This document shows, piece after piece, positions 33,005 to 40,161 of a stretch of 64,000 nt of DNA. Position numbers and translations under genes: made by a program. Each line of letters starts with the position of its first letter. Position 1 is the stretch's first letter. This DNA is from Clostridium sp. (lineage in GTDB: Bacteria; Bacillota; Clostridia; Lachnospirales; Lachnospiraceae): assembly GCA_023664325.1 (NCBI GenBank), contig JAMPFS010000008.1, positions 1 to 64,000 of the forward strand. The letters run 5' to 3'. Below the pieces are notes generated by a model. That model did no database searches. It was given only the letters and a program-made list of their open reading frames with translations, and had not been told where the DNA came from.

Positions 33005-33033
33005 TTTATAACATGAGTTAGAAATAATGACAA
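33005..33033 (-). promoter_or_regulatory. Promoter of the reverse-strand membrane gene
   Basis: On the minus strand TTGTCA (33028-33033) and TATAAA (33005-33010) are 17 bp apart; a shifted TATAAT-like hexamer overlaps. Transcription should start near 32998, at the right arm of the inverted repeat. This is a host-type sigma-A promoter, unlike the phage-specific elements elsewhere. Confidence 0.65.
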
Positions 33034-33052
33034 GTTTGAAAGGAGAGATAAG

Positions 33053-33319
33053 ATGGCTGGATTATCGAGATTAGCAGAAAAATGTCAAAAGTGTTCTCGA
33101 AAAAACGAGTGTGACCATAAACAGATGGAGACTTTTGCATATTTACCAGAACCAATAATTACTGCTCATGCGGAATCGACACAACAAGTTCTTCAGCAGA
33201 CGGTAAACCCCATTGTTAATGATAATTTTCACACATGGATAAGGAGGAGGTTAAGCAATGAGTTATCAATACGACCAGTACTTGGTCAAACACAAAGAAA
33301 ACGTCAAAAAGGGTTATGA
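33053..33319 (+). CDS. Small Cys-rich phage protein
   Basis: An 88-residue protein with a CQKCSRKNECDH knuckle near the start. It follows GAAAGGAG and overlaps the next gene by 62 nt, so its C-terminal third may be non-essential sequence. No further assignment. Confidence 0.5.
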   Translation: MAGLSRLAEKCQKCSRKNECDHKQMETFAYLPEPIITAHAESTQQVLQQTVNPIVNDNFHTWIRRRLSNELSIRPVLGQTQRKRQKGL

Positions 33320-34154
33320 ATGGTTTTGTACATATCTCCCCGAATTAGTTAAAGATGTTCCTAATTTGGAATGGCAGGTGTGTTTTGCACATGACCAGTC
33401 AAAGTCCGAGCCGGATGAGTATGAGGCATATGATGCTTATTTCTATGGCAACAATAAATCCTATCAAGTTATGCAGGATTATAGAAAGGCGTGGCTTCTG
33501 CATCTTCACAGAAACCCGCATCACTGGCAGCATTGGATTCTGATTAACGATGACCCGAAAGAAGGCGAAATTGTTCTGGATATGCCTTACAATTATATTC
33601 TTGAGATGGTTTGTGATTGGTGGGCATTTAGCTGGCAGAAGGGCGATCTTTATGAGATGTTTGCATGGTACAATGAACACAGCAAATATATGAAGTTGAG
33701 TGACAATACCCGCAAAACCGTGGAGGATATTCTGAACAAAATCAAACAGAAACTTTCCGAGGCAACATCCGAACTCATGCATCATGGAATTAAAGGTCAG
33801 AAATGGGGTGTTAGGCGTACTGCGGAACAGTTATCGCATGACCGATATTCTATAGAGGCATGTCTTAATAAGAAGAAAATAGAGACGCCGAATGGAGTAT
33901 CGGTTACTCATATTTCTAAACACGCATTAGATAGGGCCGAAGATCCCACTCGTTATGTTACGGCAAAGGGAATAGAGAACGCATTGACTAAACCAATTCA
34001 TATTGGTAAACTCAGAGTAGACAAGGAAAATCGAAAAAGTCAAAGATTTATAGGAAATGATGCTACTGTAAATGCAAATCCAGATACCGGAGAAATAATA
34101 ACTGTTTGGAAAACGGGGAGAAGGGAAAAACGAAAATATGCGAAAGGAGAATAG
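33258..34154 (+). CDS. DUF5662 - HHGxKGQKWG tag - nuclease-like toxin fusion
   Basis: A 298-residue three-part protein. Residues 1-168 match the DUF5662 style (CFAHDQSKSEPDEYEAYDAYFYG, YNYILEMVCDWWAFSW). Residues 174-187 carry MHHGIKGQKWGVRR, a motif otherwise typical of phage head proteins. Residues about 205-298 (SKHALDRAEDP, GIENALTKPIHIG, GEIITVWKTGRREKRKY) have the pattern of BECR/DUF4258-like RNase toxin domains. Such multi-domain phage proteins (polyvalent proteins) are thought to be packaged and injected. A start at ATG 33258 follows AGGAGG. Confidence 0.6.
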   Translation: MSYQYDQYLVKHKENVKKGYEWFCTYLPELVKDVPNLEWQVCFAHDQSKSEPDEYEAYDAYFYGNNKSYQVMQDYRKAWLLHLHRNPHHWQHWILINDDPKEGEIVLDMPYNYILEMVCDWWAFSWQKGDLYEMFAWYNEHSKYMKLSDNTRKTVEDILNKIKQKLSEATSELMHHGIKGQKWGVRRTAEQLSHDRYSIEACLNKKKIETPNGVSVTHISKHALDRAEDPTRYVTAKGIENALTKPIHIGKLRVDKENRKSQRFIGNDATVNANPDTGEIITVWKTGRREKRKYAKGE

Positions 34155-34157
34155 ACC

Positions 34158-34358
34158 ATGTTTACAGAACAGGAAATCGAATTTATGAAATCTTTGGGAT
34201 TAGATTGTGATTTTAACAATTTGTCTGAAGATGATGATTACTGGGTCAACATTGAGGATGCGGTTGCAGACCGATTACAATATGATGGATTCGACGAGAA
34301 ATATGAACCAACGTCAACGGGCTTGATGTGTGAAAGTATTCTCGATAAGATACCGTAA
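34158..34358 (+). CDS. Small acidic phage protein
   Basis: A 66-residue acidic protein (FTEQEIEFMKSLGLDCDFNN at the N-terminus) starting 3 nt after the toxin-fusion stop. Its tight coupling to that gene makes it a candidate for an immunity or regulatory partner, but small proteins of this style are also common elsewhere in phages. Confidence 0.5.
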   Translation: MFTEQEIEFMKSLGLDCDFNNLSEDDDYWVNIEDAVADRLQYDGFDEKYEPTSTGLMCESILDKIP

Positions 34359-34377
34359 GAAACCATATAGAAAGATT

Positions 34378-34408
34378 TAAGGAGCTTGGAAACCCCCAGG
34401 CTCTTTTT
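34378..34408 (+). terminator. Intrinsic terminator
   Basis: GGAGCTTGG and CCAGGCTC pair around AAACCC and are followed by TTTTTATATTT. Confidence 0.65.
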
Positions 34409-34433
34409 ATATTTGTCGGAAAGGAGAATTTTA

Positions 34434-34787
34434 ATGAGTGATATTGGTAAAAAGCAACCAAAAGAGTACAGCGATAGATTTGACGAGCTTCGCCAGAACC
34501 GTGTGGCTCTTTCTTATTATAAGTATGGTACAGCAGCGGATAACTTCGGTATGGGGTTAGTGAATGCTTTGGATTCGCATAATTTGTGTATCAAGAAGTA
34601 TCTGGCTACTGGTAATACTGAGTATCTTTGTGATGCGGCAAATTATCTCATGTTCGAGTTTATGTATCCGCAAAAAGAGGGTGCATATTTCAAGGCAACG
34701 GATTCTGAAGAAAGTGCCGGTGTAGCAGGAACACCCGTCGCGGAATTAAACCGTGATAAGCATTTTGATTCTGTAGTTGGAAATTAG
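34434..34787 (+). CDS. DUF3310-like conserved phage protein
   Basis: A 117-residue helical protein with DFxxLR-like DRFDELRQNRVALSYYKYG and a region DAANYLMFEFMYPQ similar to phage proteins grouped with nucleotide metabolism. ATG 34434 is chosen for its GAAAGGAG site. The DUF assignment is tentative. Confidence 0.45.
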   Translation: MSDIGKKQPKEYSDRFDELRQNRVALSYYKYGTAADNFGMGLVNALDSHNLCIKKYLATGNTEYLCDAANYLMFEFMYPQKEGAYFKATDSEESAGVAGTPVAELNRDKHFDSVVGN

Positions 34788-34814
34788 CAGAAAGAAATGG
34801 AGACGTAAAAGCCT

Positions 34815-35012
34815 ATGTTGTCAGAATACAAATCAGTCAAAGATTGCCCGTTATGTTGTGGAGAAACCTTTGTTATTGATACCAGAACAGATTTGATAAC
34901 TGGGACAATATTGCGGAAACGGGAATGCAGAGACTGTGGACATCGTTTCAAAACCCAAGAAGTTCTGAAAGACGATTTAATAAAAATGGAACGGAGGTGT
35001 ATAAGTGAATAA
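34815..35012 (+). CDS. NrdR-like zinc-ribbon protein lacking the ATP-cone
   Basis: A 65-residue protein resembling only the N-terminal DNA-binding zinc ribbon of NrdR: CPLC, VIDTRTD, ILRKRECRDCGHRFKTQE. The nucleotide-binding ATP-cone that follows in NrdR (about 150 residues in full) is absent. It could bind NrdR-type operators without sensing nucleotides. Confidence 0.6.
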   Translation: MLSEYKSVKDCPLCCGETFVIDTRTDLITGTILRKRECRDCGHRFKTQEVLKDDLIKMERRCISE

Positions 35013-35328
35013 TGCTGTAAGCATAAGCCAATACCATTATGATGTGGGCTTTCAAGATGGATATATGGCTTGTAAAGAAGAATATGCGGAGAGAGCAAAA
35101 AAGAAACGAGAACAGAGAATCAAAGAGCGAGAAAAAGCTTTATATTTCTTAAAGCAAAAAACGCTCGGTGTCTTTGTTCTTATTTTTACGGCTATTTCTA
35201 TTTGGCTGCTGGACGGAGATGCAACTATTGGGGCGGTAATGATTCCATTAGGCATTGCATTGATATTCAGCAAAAAGCCCATTATGTATGGCAAATATTA
35301 CTGGGAAATGGAGGATGAAAATGAATAA
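35005..35328 (+). CDS. Membrane protein with charged N-terminus
   Basis: A 107-residue protein with a basic/acidic helical N-terminal half (KKKREQRIKEREKALYF) and two hydrophobic segments (FVLIFTAISIWLL and VMIPLGIALIF). GTG 35005 has GGAGGTG upstream and overlaps the previous gene by 8 nt. Confidence 0.5.
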   Translation: MNNAVSISQYHYDVGFQDGYMACKEEYAERAKKKREQRIKEREKALYFLKQKTLGVFVLIFTAISIWLLDGDATIGAVMIPLGIALIFSKKPIMYGKYYWEMEDENE

Positions 35329-35638
35329 CCAAAATTACATATTTGATTCTGAATTGTGCGAGAAAGCAAAAGTCCTTGTGATGGCTGATTGTGAAATGGA
35401 AAAAAGAGTCCCGCAATCGGTATACTTAATCGAAGAAATGTCGGAACTAACAAAAGAAATAACGAAAGAACAACGATTCAAAGGTGACCGCAATCATGTA
35501 AAAGAAGAAGTTGCGGATGTTCTTTGTACTATTTTAACCTATTCAACTTCTATCAACATAGATTTTGAAGAGATTCGTAATATCATGCTCAAGAAACTTA
35601 ATCGTGGAATTGACCGGTTGGCTAATAACGAACAATGA
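35321..35638 (+). CDS. MazG-like nucleotide pyrophosphohydrolase
   Basis: A 105-residue all-helical protein with the MazG metal-binding pattern: EEMSELTKEI then KEEVADVLCTIL. Such phage enzymes hydrolyse non-canonical or signalling nucleotides. ATG 35321 follows GGAGG; it overlaps the membrane protein gene by 8 nt. Confidence 0.75.
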   Translation: MNNQNYIFDSELCEKAKVLVMADCEMEKRVPQSVYLIEEMSELTKEITKEQRFKGDRNHVKEEVADVLCTILTYSTSINIDFEEIRNIMLKKLNRGIDRLANNEQ

Positions 35639-35652
35639 AAGGAGAATAAACG

Positions 35653-35823
35653 ATGAATTTATATATTTCCTTAACACCAGAGGATATTGAAAATCTGAAG
35701 AAGGGTAAAGAGGTAGAATCGGTACCGCCTCGGGGTTGTACTTACGACAATTTACAGAGTGTGATTATGTTGAGTGAAGAAGCTTTTAATAAAAAGTTTA
35801 AGAAAGGAGAAAAGCAAAAATGA
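35653..35823 (+). CDS. 56-residue conserved small protein
   Basis: ATG 35653 to TGA 35823 follows GAAAGGAG. It encodes MNLYISLTPEDIENLKKGKE, then a region with GCTYDNLQSVIMLSEEAF and a basic C-terminus. Its last bases overlap the start of the next gene (ATGA), which supports translation. Confidence 0.55.
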   Translation: MNLYISLTPEDIENLKKGKEVESVPPRGCTYDNLQSVIMLSEEAFNKKFKKGEKQK

Positions 35824-36617
35824 TTAAAATTGAAGATGCAGAGGTAATGGGATGGGAGCATGTTATTAGAGGGATGCGTAACCCTATGAACAGTTGGGAC
35901 AGATCCGACAGTGGCATTTGTGGGGGAGGAGAGATGCACATTGGATGTGATAATTGTGCGAACCGGATTCCCTGTAACCATTCTTTTGATGGCTCTTGGC
36001 AACTGGGACAGGAAGACCACTGTCTGATGATGAAACTGGCGAAGGCTGGTTCAGTTCATGGAAAATTCCGCCGGATGATTGCAGTCTATGTTGATATTAC
36101 TGCACCGCTCTACTGGTGGAAGGAGTTTGATACGTATAAGGTAGGTACCGTTGCCAACTCCTGCTCTACCATGCATAAAATTCATGCTAAAGAATTTACG
36201 ATAGATGATTTTAGTCATGAACATTTGCTGAATTTCACAAATCACAATAACGACGAAAGACTTGTGCCTTCTATTGAATTAGGTTGTGGAAATTGTACAT
36301 TTTCTCCCGATGGCATTCTCAATCTTACTGTAGAAATGTTGAATGTGTGCAGAGAGAGATATCTGGCAGCGTTAAAGACCGAAGAAGAAACTGGTTTCTC
36401 GGCAAAAGATATTTGGTGGCAGATGATTCAGCTTCTTCCATCTTCTTATAACCAAAAGCGGACCGTTATGCTGAACTATGAAGTTTTGTCTAACATTTAT
36501 CAGTACAGACGGGAGCATAAGCTGGATGAGTGGCGTGAGTTCTGCCAGTGGATTGAGAAGCTGCCGTACAGCGAAATTATTACTTGTAATGCTGAGGAGG
36601 TGAATAATAATGCTTAA
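35820..36617 (+). CDS. Conserved phage protein of unknown function
   Basis: A 265-residue protein with a Cys-rich patch (GCDNCANRIPCN at about 43-54), a central segment TYKVGTVANSCSTMHKIH, a second Cys pair (GCGNC at about 155-159) and a C-terminal helical region ending before GGAGGTGAATAATAATG of the next gene. It recurs in nucleotide-metabolism blocks of Clostridia phages. A ThyX-type flavin motif was looked for and not found. Confidence 0.5.
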   Translation: MIKIEDAEVMGWEHVIRGMRNPMNSWDRSDSGICGGGEMHIGCDNCANRIPCNHSFDGSWQLGQEDHCLMMKLAKAGSVHGKFRRMIAVYVDITAPLYWWKEFDTYKVGTVANSCSTMHKIHAKEFTIDDFSHEHLLNFTNHNNDERLVPSIELGCGNCTFSPDGILNLTVEMLNVCRERYLAALKTEEETGFSAKDIWWQMIQLLPSSYNQKRTVMLNYEVLSNIYQYRREHKLDEWREFCQWIEKLPYSEIITCNAEEVNNNA

Positions 36618-36834
36618 ACTTTTAACTGACTGTGACAAGTGTATACATGGCAAGGTCTGCAAAAACAAAGATAATCCCAAAGATGCTATGGGAAAACTGA
36701 CAAACACCACTTATGGAGATGGTCCAAACGATGATTACGGATGGGACGTTATGATGAAGTCTCAAAATGTAGATGTTTCTTTCTCTTGTCCGGATTATCA
36801 GGAGCGAAAGCCTACTCCAAAAGGATTTGCCTGA
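36610..36834 (+). CDS. Small zinc-knuckle protein
   Basis: A 74-residue protein with CDKCIHGKVCKNKDN near the start and a late Cys (SCPDY), consistent with zinc binding. It overlaps the upstream gene by 8 nt. Confidence 0.55.
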   Translation: MLKLLTDCDKCIHGKVCKNKDNPKDAMGKLTNTTYGDGPNDDYGWDVMMKSQNVDVSFSCPDYQERKPTPKGFA

Positions 36835-36861
36835 TATTTTTAGTATAAAGGAGATACAGTT

Positions 36862-37224
36862 ATGGGACGTGCAGAAATTCGACGTGCAAGAAAAAATGAG
36901 AAAAAGGCCAAGACCGCCACATACAACTTAACTAAAGCCCAGCTAGATGCGATGGTTAGGGAAAAGATTGGTGATGAATTGGAAGAAGTTAGGCAGCAGG
37001 CTACGGACGATGCAGTAAACACAGCAATGATATTATTGTTGACTTTGCCGCTGGAAGTCTTGATGGATCACTATTGGCCTAAATCTTATGCAAAGCGGAT
37101 TCCAAAGTTCACAGCTCATGTTCTGGAATATTACGAAAGATGGCAGAATGGAGAGCTGGATATGGATAAAATGAAACAGGATCTTTGGGAGTATGGCGGC
37201 GTTCGTCTGGAAAAGAGCGACTAA
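36862..37224 (+). CDS. Conserved helical phage protein
   Basis: A 120-residue protein with a very basic N-terminus (RAEIRRARKNEKKAKTATY) and a helical rest (QLDAMVREKIGDELEEVRQQ). Proteins of this pattern are common in Firmicute phages; function unknown. Confidence 0.55.
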   Translation: MGRAEIRRARKNEKKAKTATYNLTKAQLDAMVREKIGDELEEVRQQATDDAVNTAMILLLTLPLEVLMDHYWPKSYAKRIPKFTAHVLEYYERWQNGELDMDKMKQDLWEYGGVRLEKSD

Positions 37225-37242
37225 GATTGGAGGTGATAAAAA

Positions 37243-37446
37243 TTGGCACGAGAGGATGATATAAGAAAGAACGCATCCGGATATTCCGATCCAACTGCCT
37301 ATCAGGCAATTAAAAATGTGGAAAATGAAGATGAGAGATTCCATAAGTTACTGGATACCATTTTCAATATCTGCGAATTGTCTGGTTTCCATTTGGAAGA
37401 GAGGATAGTTTTAAAAGACAAAAACACAGGAAAGGTGTATAGGTGA
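37243..37446 (+). CDS. Small phage protein with TTG start
   Basis: A 67-residue protein starting at TTG 37243 after GGAGGTGATAAAAA; no in-frame ATG gives a sensible protein with a site. Segment KNASGYSDPTAYQAIKNVE is reminiscent of small phage proteins of unknown role. It overlaps the RNase H frame. Confidence 0.55.
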   Translation: MAREDDIRKNASGYSDPTAYQAIKNVENEDERFHKLLDTIFNICELSGFHLEERIVLKDKNTGKVYR

Positions 37447-37451
37447 TACAT

Positions 37452-37886
37452 ATGGGTTATAAGAAACATTCTTTTGCATTTGTGGACGGTTCGTACAACA
37501 CAAAAACCAACACATACGGATGGGGCGGATTCCTGATTGATAAATTAGGTAATAAGCATATTCTTCAGGGTTCCGGTAAGGAAACAGATCTTTGCAAGAT
37601 GCGTAATGTGGCAGGAGAAATCCTTGGAGCGAGTGCTGCTATACAAACAGCGTTAAAGCTTGGCATGGAGAAGCTGACCATTTACTACGATTATGAGGGC
37701 GTTGAAAAATGGGTTACTGGTAAATGGCACGCCAAGAAAAAAGGAACTATGGACTATGCAAGGTTGGCAAAGTCTGCCATGAAGAGCGGTCTCAAATTAT
37801 ATTTTAAGCATGTGAAGGCTCATTCTGGTGTTCCTTTCAATGAAGAAGCTGATAACTTAGCAAAGAAATCTGTAGGATTGGGGTGA
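37452..37886 (+). CDS. rnhA: Ribonuclease HI
   Basis: A 144-residue RNase HI with the catalytic set in order: Asp in FVDGSYN, Glu in AGEILGASAAI, Asp in YDYEGVEKW, and the late HVKAHSGVPFNEEADNLAK with His and Asp. It should cleave RNA in RNA/DNA hybrids such as primers. ATG 37452 or the GTG at 37443 could start it. Confidence 0.85.
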   Translation: MGYKKHSFAFVDGSYNTKTNTYGWGGFLIDKLGNKHILQGSGKETDLCKMRNVAGEILGASAAIQTALKLGMEKLTIYYDYEGVEKWVTGKWHAKKKGTMDYARLAKSAMKSGLKLYFKHVKAHSGVPFNEEADNLAKKSVGLG

Positions 37887-37893
37887 GCATAAT

Positions 37894-38193
37894 ATGGACA
37901 TATCAGACATAACTATGTTTATAACAAAAATGAATGAGGCTTTCGGACTTATAATTGAATCGTTCCGGGAGATAGCTGAAGCATTAAATAAATCGTTTGA
38001 GTGTTTTGGCGAAAATGAGGAAGAAGAGAAAAACTCTGTTTCTTCAATCAAGCGGTGTGGGATATTTCTGAAAGACACACATCAAATTTACACACAATCG
38101 CTCTACAAGCCACACCGTTCGTACAAGTTCCGAGGCATTTGGCATATCAAAGAAGACATTACCAGAGCTGATTTTGCCCACTTTTATATTTGA
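37894..38193 (+). CDS. Hypothetical phage protein
   Basis: A 99-residue protein with a helical N-terminus (MDISDITMFITKMNEAFGLI) and a basic, aromatic C-terminus. Coding sequence runs into the repeat-rich region after it. No family recognised. Confidence 0.45.
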   Translation: MDISDITMFITKMNEAFGLIIESFREIAEALNKSFECFGENEEEEKNSVSSIKRCGIFLKDTHQIYTQSLYKPHRSYKFRGIWHIKEDITRADFAHFYI

Positions 38194-38467
38194 GGAAAGT
38201 GGGTTTGCCCGGTTTTGATGTCGGAGATTTGGTAAATGCGTTGTGATTTTGGGAAATTTGCTTGGATTTTGGGAAATTTTACGGACGAAAATGGAGAAAT
38301 CTTGGTCAAATGCCCGGTTTTCGCCCGGTTTTAAAACCCAAAAGTGGGCTATAAAAATGCCGTATTTATGGGCTTTGTGAGGGTTTCGCCCACTTTCCCA
38401 CTTATTTTTTCATTTAATCGTGAGAAAAAAATTAAATATATAAAGAAATAGGGCAAATAAAAGTGGG
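38177..38467. other. Iteron-like, AT-rich region: possible replication origin
   Basis: AAGTGGG or its complement CCCACTT occurs six times in 291 bp (38177, 38197, 38342, 38389, 38397, 38461). GCCCGGTTTT occurs three times (38207, 38312, 38323) and ATTTTGGGAAATTT twice 20 bp apart (about 38246-38279). An AT-rich tract (38403-38455) adjoins. No gene overlaps most of it. Repeated protein sites beside an unwinding-prone tract, inside the replication block, suggest an origin; a regulatory region is the alternative. Confidence 0.5.
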
Positions 38468-38512
38468 TTTTTGGGCGTGGACATATTTTTAGTTTTCTTT
38501 TCCAGCCAAGTA

Positions 38513-38521
38513 TGATATACT
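38513..38521 (+). promoter_or_regulatory. Extended -10 promoter of structured RNA
   Basis: TGATATACT is a TGn extended -10 box; the -35 region is weak. The expected start at about 38528 is the first base of the long hairpin described next. Confidence 0.55.
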
Positions 38522-38526
38522 AAAAG

Positions 38527-38692
38527 TGCGACACAATTCTATATTTTTTTATAACACTCAGGGGATATTGCTTAGGCTATAAGTGTATTCTCTTACATAG
38601 TCACGCCTTTGAGTGTTGATGGAATTGTGTCGCAACAATAGGAGAGATTCACTTTAGCGGTGCGTCTCTTCATTGGGGGCGCACTTTTTATT
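38527..38692 (+). ncRNA. Structured RNA with 13-bp closing stem and terminator
   Basis: TGCGACACAATTC (38527-38539) pairs perfectly with GAATTGTGTCGCA (38622-38634). An inner stem joins AACACTCAGGGG (38553-38564) to CCTTTGAGTGTT (38606-38617), with a small apical stem (CTATAAG with CTTACATAG). An asymmetric bulge of 12 U/A-rich bases lies on the 5' side. A terminator hairpin (38660-38668 with 76-84) and a T-run follow, before the next gene starts at 38723. GAGAGA (38642) could pair with TCTCTT and compete with the terminator, so a leader/attenuator role is possible. Confidence 0.6.
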
Positions 38693-38722
38693 TTGTGGAT
38701 TTATGATTGGAGGCAATAAAGA

Positions 38723-39751
38723 ATGGACGATATAAAATTGTCTGGTTTTGATATAGAAACATGTGATGATATTTCCAAGCAAACGAATCTCACTAAATTA
38801 GAGATAAGTTCTGCTCAAAAAATACATACAAGCGCATTATTTCAGCAGCTTCCATCTATGATAGCGGCAAATACAATGGCGAACGCTTATGTAATGCATC
38901 TGCCCGCAGGTATTGGTTTGTCCAATTTAATGCACTACGCTAATGGTGGCGTTGGTAATTCATATTCGATAGGAAATGGCATTGCTGGGCAAGCACCTTT
39001 GTATTCGTTACAATCCCAAGCAATAGCTATGGGAGCGTTTAGTGTGATGTCTATTGCGTCCGGTCAGTACTTTCTTTCCGAAATCAATAATAACTTAACC
39101 GCAATCAATCAAAAAGCCGATAAGATTCTTGAGTTTCTATATGGGGATAAAAAGGCGGAATTGATGTCCGAAGTGAGCTTTGTAAATTTTGCATATCAGA
39201 ACTACAATTCAATTATGACTAACAATATACAGAGGACGGCGACAACCGTAAATATTCAGGAAGCTAGAAAGGTTGCAATGAAAGATATGGAGTTTTATAT
39301 ATCTGATTTGGACTCTTTAGCAAAAACAAAAGATATATCCGATCTGGATTCGTTCGTAAGTGAAGCTTTTCGGATTAAAGAGTGTCTGCAATTGGCAATT
39401 CAGTTGTACAGCATGAGTAACATACTTGAGGTCTACTATTCACAGAATGTAGATATAACATATCTTAAGTATGTTGAAAAAGATATTCTTGCATATCTTG
39501 ACAAATGTGAGAAACGTATACTGTCCGACTTTTCTGCAATACAGATGAGAGTCGCCAACTATAAAGGTAGTCCTCTGAAAAAAATAGATAAATCAGAATA
39601 TGAGAAACGAGTCAATGATGTCGTTGATTTATTAGGTAATGGGGAAGAGCTTACTAAACGAAAACCATTACAATTAGTTTTGCAATCATGTCAAAAAGAA
39701 TCTGTATATTATTTAGATAAGGATGGTGATGTATATTTACAAACTGCATAA
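38723..39751 (+). CDS. Accessory protein of unknown function behind structured RNA
   Basis: A 342-residue protein starting after TTGGAGG. Residues about 45-135 are rich in small and hydrophobic residues (HLPAGIGLSNLMHYANGGVG; FSVMSIASGQYFLSEIN), followed by a long helical region and an alpha/beta tail. No known family is recognised. With its own promoter, leader RNA and no coupling to neighbours it looks like an accessory (moron or defence) gene inside the replication block. Confidence 0.55.
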   Translation: MDDIKLSGFDIETCDDISKQTNLTKLEISSAQKIHTSALFQQLPSMIAANTMANAYVMHLPAGIGLSNLMHYANGGVGNSYSIGNGIAGQAPLYSLQSQAIAMGAFSVMSIASGQYFLSEINNNLTAINQKADKILEFLYGDKKAELMSEVSFVNFAYQNYNSIMTNNIQRTATTVNIQEARKVAMKDMEFYISDLDSLAKTKDISDLDSFVSEAFRIKECLQLAIQLYSMSNILEVYYSQNVDITYLKYVEKDILAYLDKCEKRILSDFSAIQMRVANYKGSPLKKIDKSEYEKRVNDVVDLLGNGEELTKRKPLQLVLQSCQKESVYYLDKDGDVYLQTA

Positions 39752-39783
39752 AAATGATTTTTCATCTCTGTTTCTCTTTTGTT

Positions 39784-39814
39784 CGCGTAAATTACATCTC
39801 CTATAGTGAAAGGA
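39784..39814 (+). promoter_or_regulatory. Phage promoter-like element, copy 6
   Basis: CGCGTAAATTACAT, four bases, then TATAGTGAAAGGAG. It lies between the accessory gene and the small gene at 39826. Confidence 0.6.
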
Positions 39815-39825
39815 GAGTGATATTT

Positions 39826-40011
39826 ATGATGAACATATTTAAGAAATGTAAAATCAAGAAACAGATAAAAAACTTATCAGAAAAATCCCAATATGCGATG
39901 AAAAAGATGGAAGAACATTTGCATGATGAGGATTGTACTGAATGGAAACAATGGTCTGTTTTAAATGCTTTATATTTAGGAGAGATCATCAAATTAAAAT
40001 CACAGATGTAA
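39826..40011 (+). CDS. Small basic phage protein
   Basis: A 61-residue protein (MMNIFKKCKIKKQIKNLSEK, then a helical acidic segment HDEDCTEWKQW). ATG 39826 is supported by GAAAGGAG; the frame extended to 39754 covers promoter-like copy 6. Confidence 0.55.
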   Translation: MMNIFKKCKIKKQIKNLSEKSQYAMKKMEEHLHDEDCTEWKQWSVLNALYLGEIIKLKSQM

Positions 40012-40018
40012 CGTAATT

Positions 40019-40047
40019 GAGACCTGAAACATGGTCTCTTTTCTTTT
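40019..40047 (+). terminator. Intrinsic terminator
   Basis: GAGACC and GGTCTC pair around TGAAACAT and are followed by TTTTCTTTT. Confidence 0.75.
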
Positions 40048-40063
40048 GCTTTTTTTTTACTTC

Positions 40064-40094
40064 GCGAAAAAAACATACCCTTTTATGAAGAGAA
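40064..40094 (+). promoter_or_regulatory. Phage promoter-like element, copy 7
   Basis: CGCGAAAAAAACAT, four bases, then TTTTATGAAGAG. It leads toward the nuclease genes and the RNA-polymerase-like gene. Confidence 0.6.
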
Positions 40095-40161
40095 AGGATA
40101 AAATAGCCATTTTTTCATTCTCTTTTTGTGTTTGCTAAAAAATGGAAAGGAGGTCGCAGTC

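Noticed and set aside
35820..36617. ThyX-type thymidylate synthase
   Set aside because: Position and helical C-terminus suggested it, but the RHRxxSxNExSxRY motif is absent.
38527..38692. 6S RNA or retron RNA identity
   Set aside because: The rod-like shape suggested 6S RNA, but it is too short and lacks a clear central open-promoter bubble. A retron would need an adjacent reverse transcriptase, which is absent.
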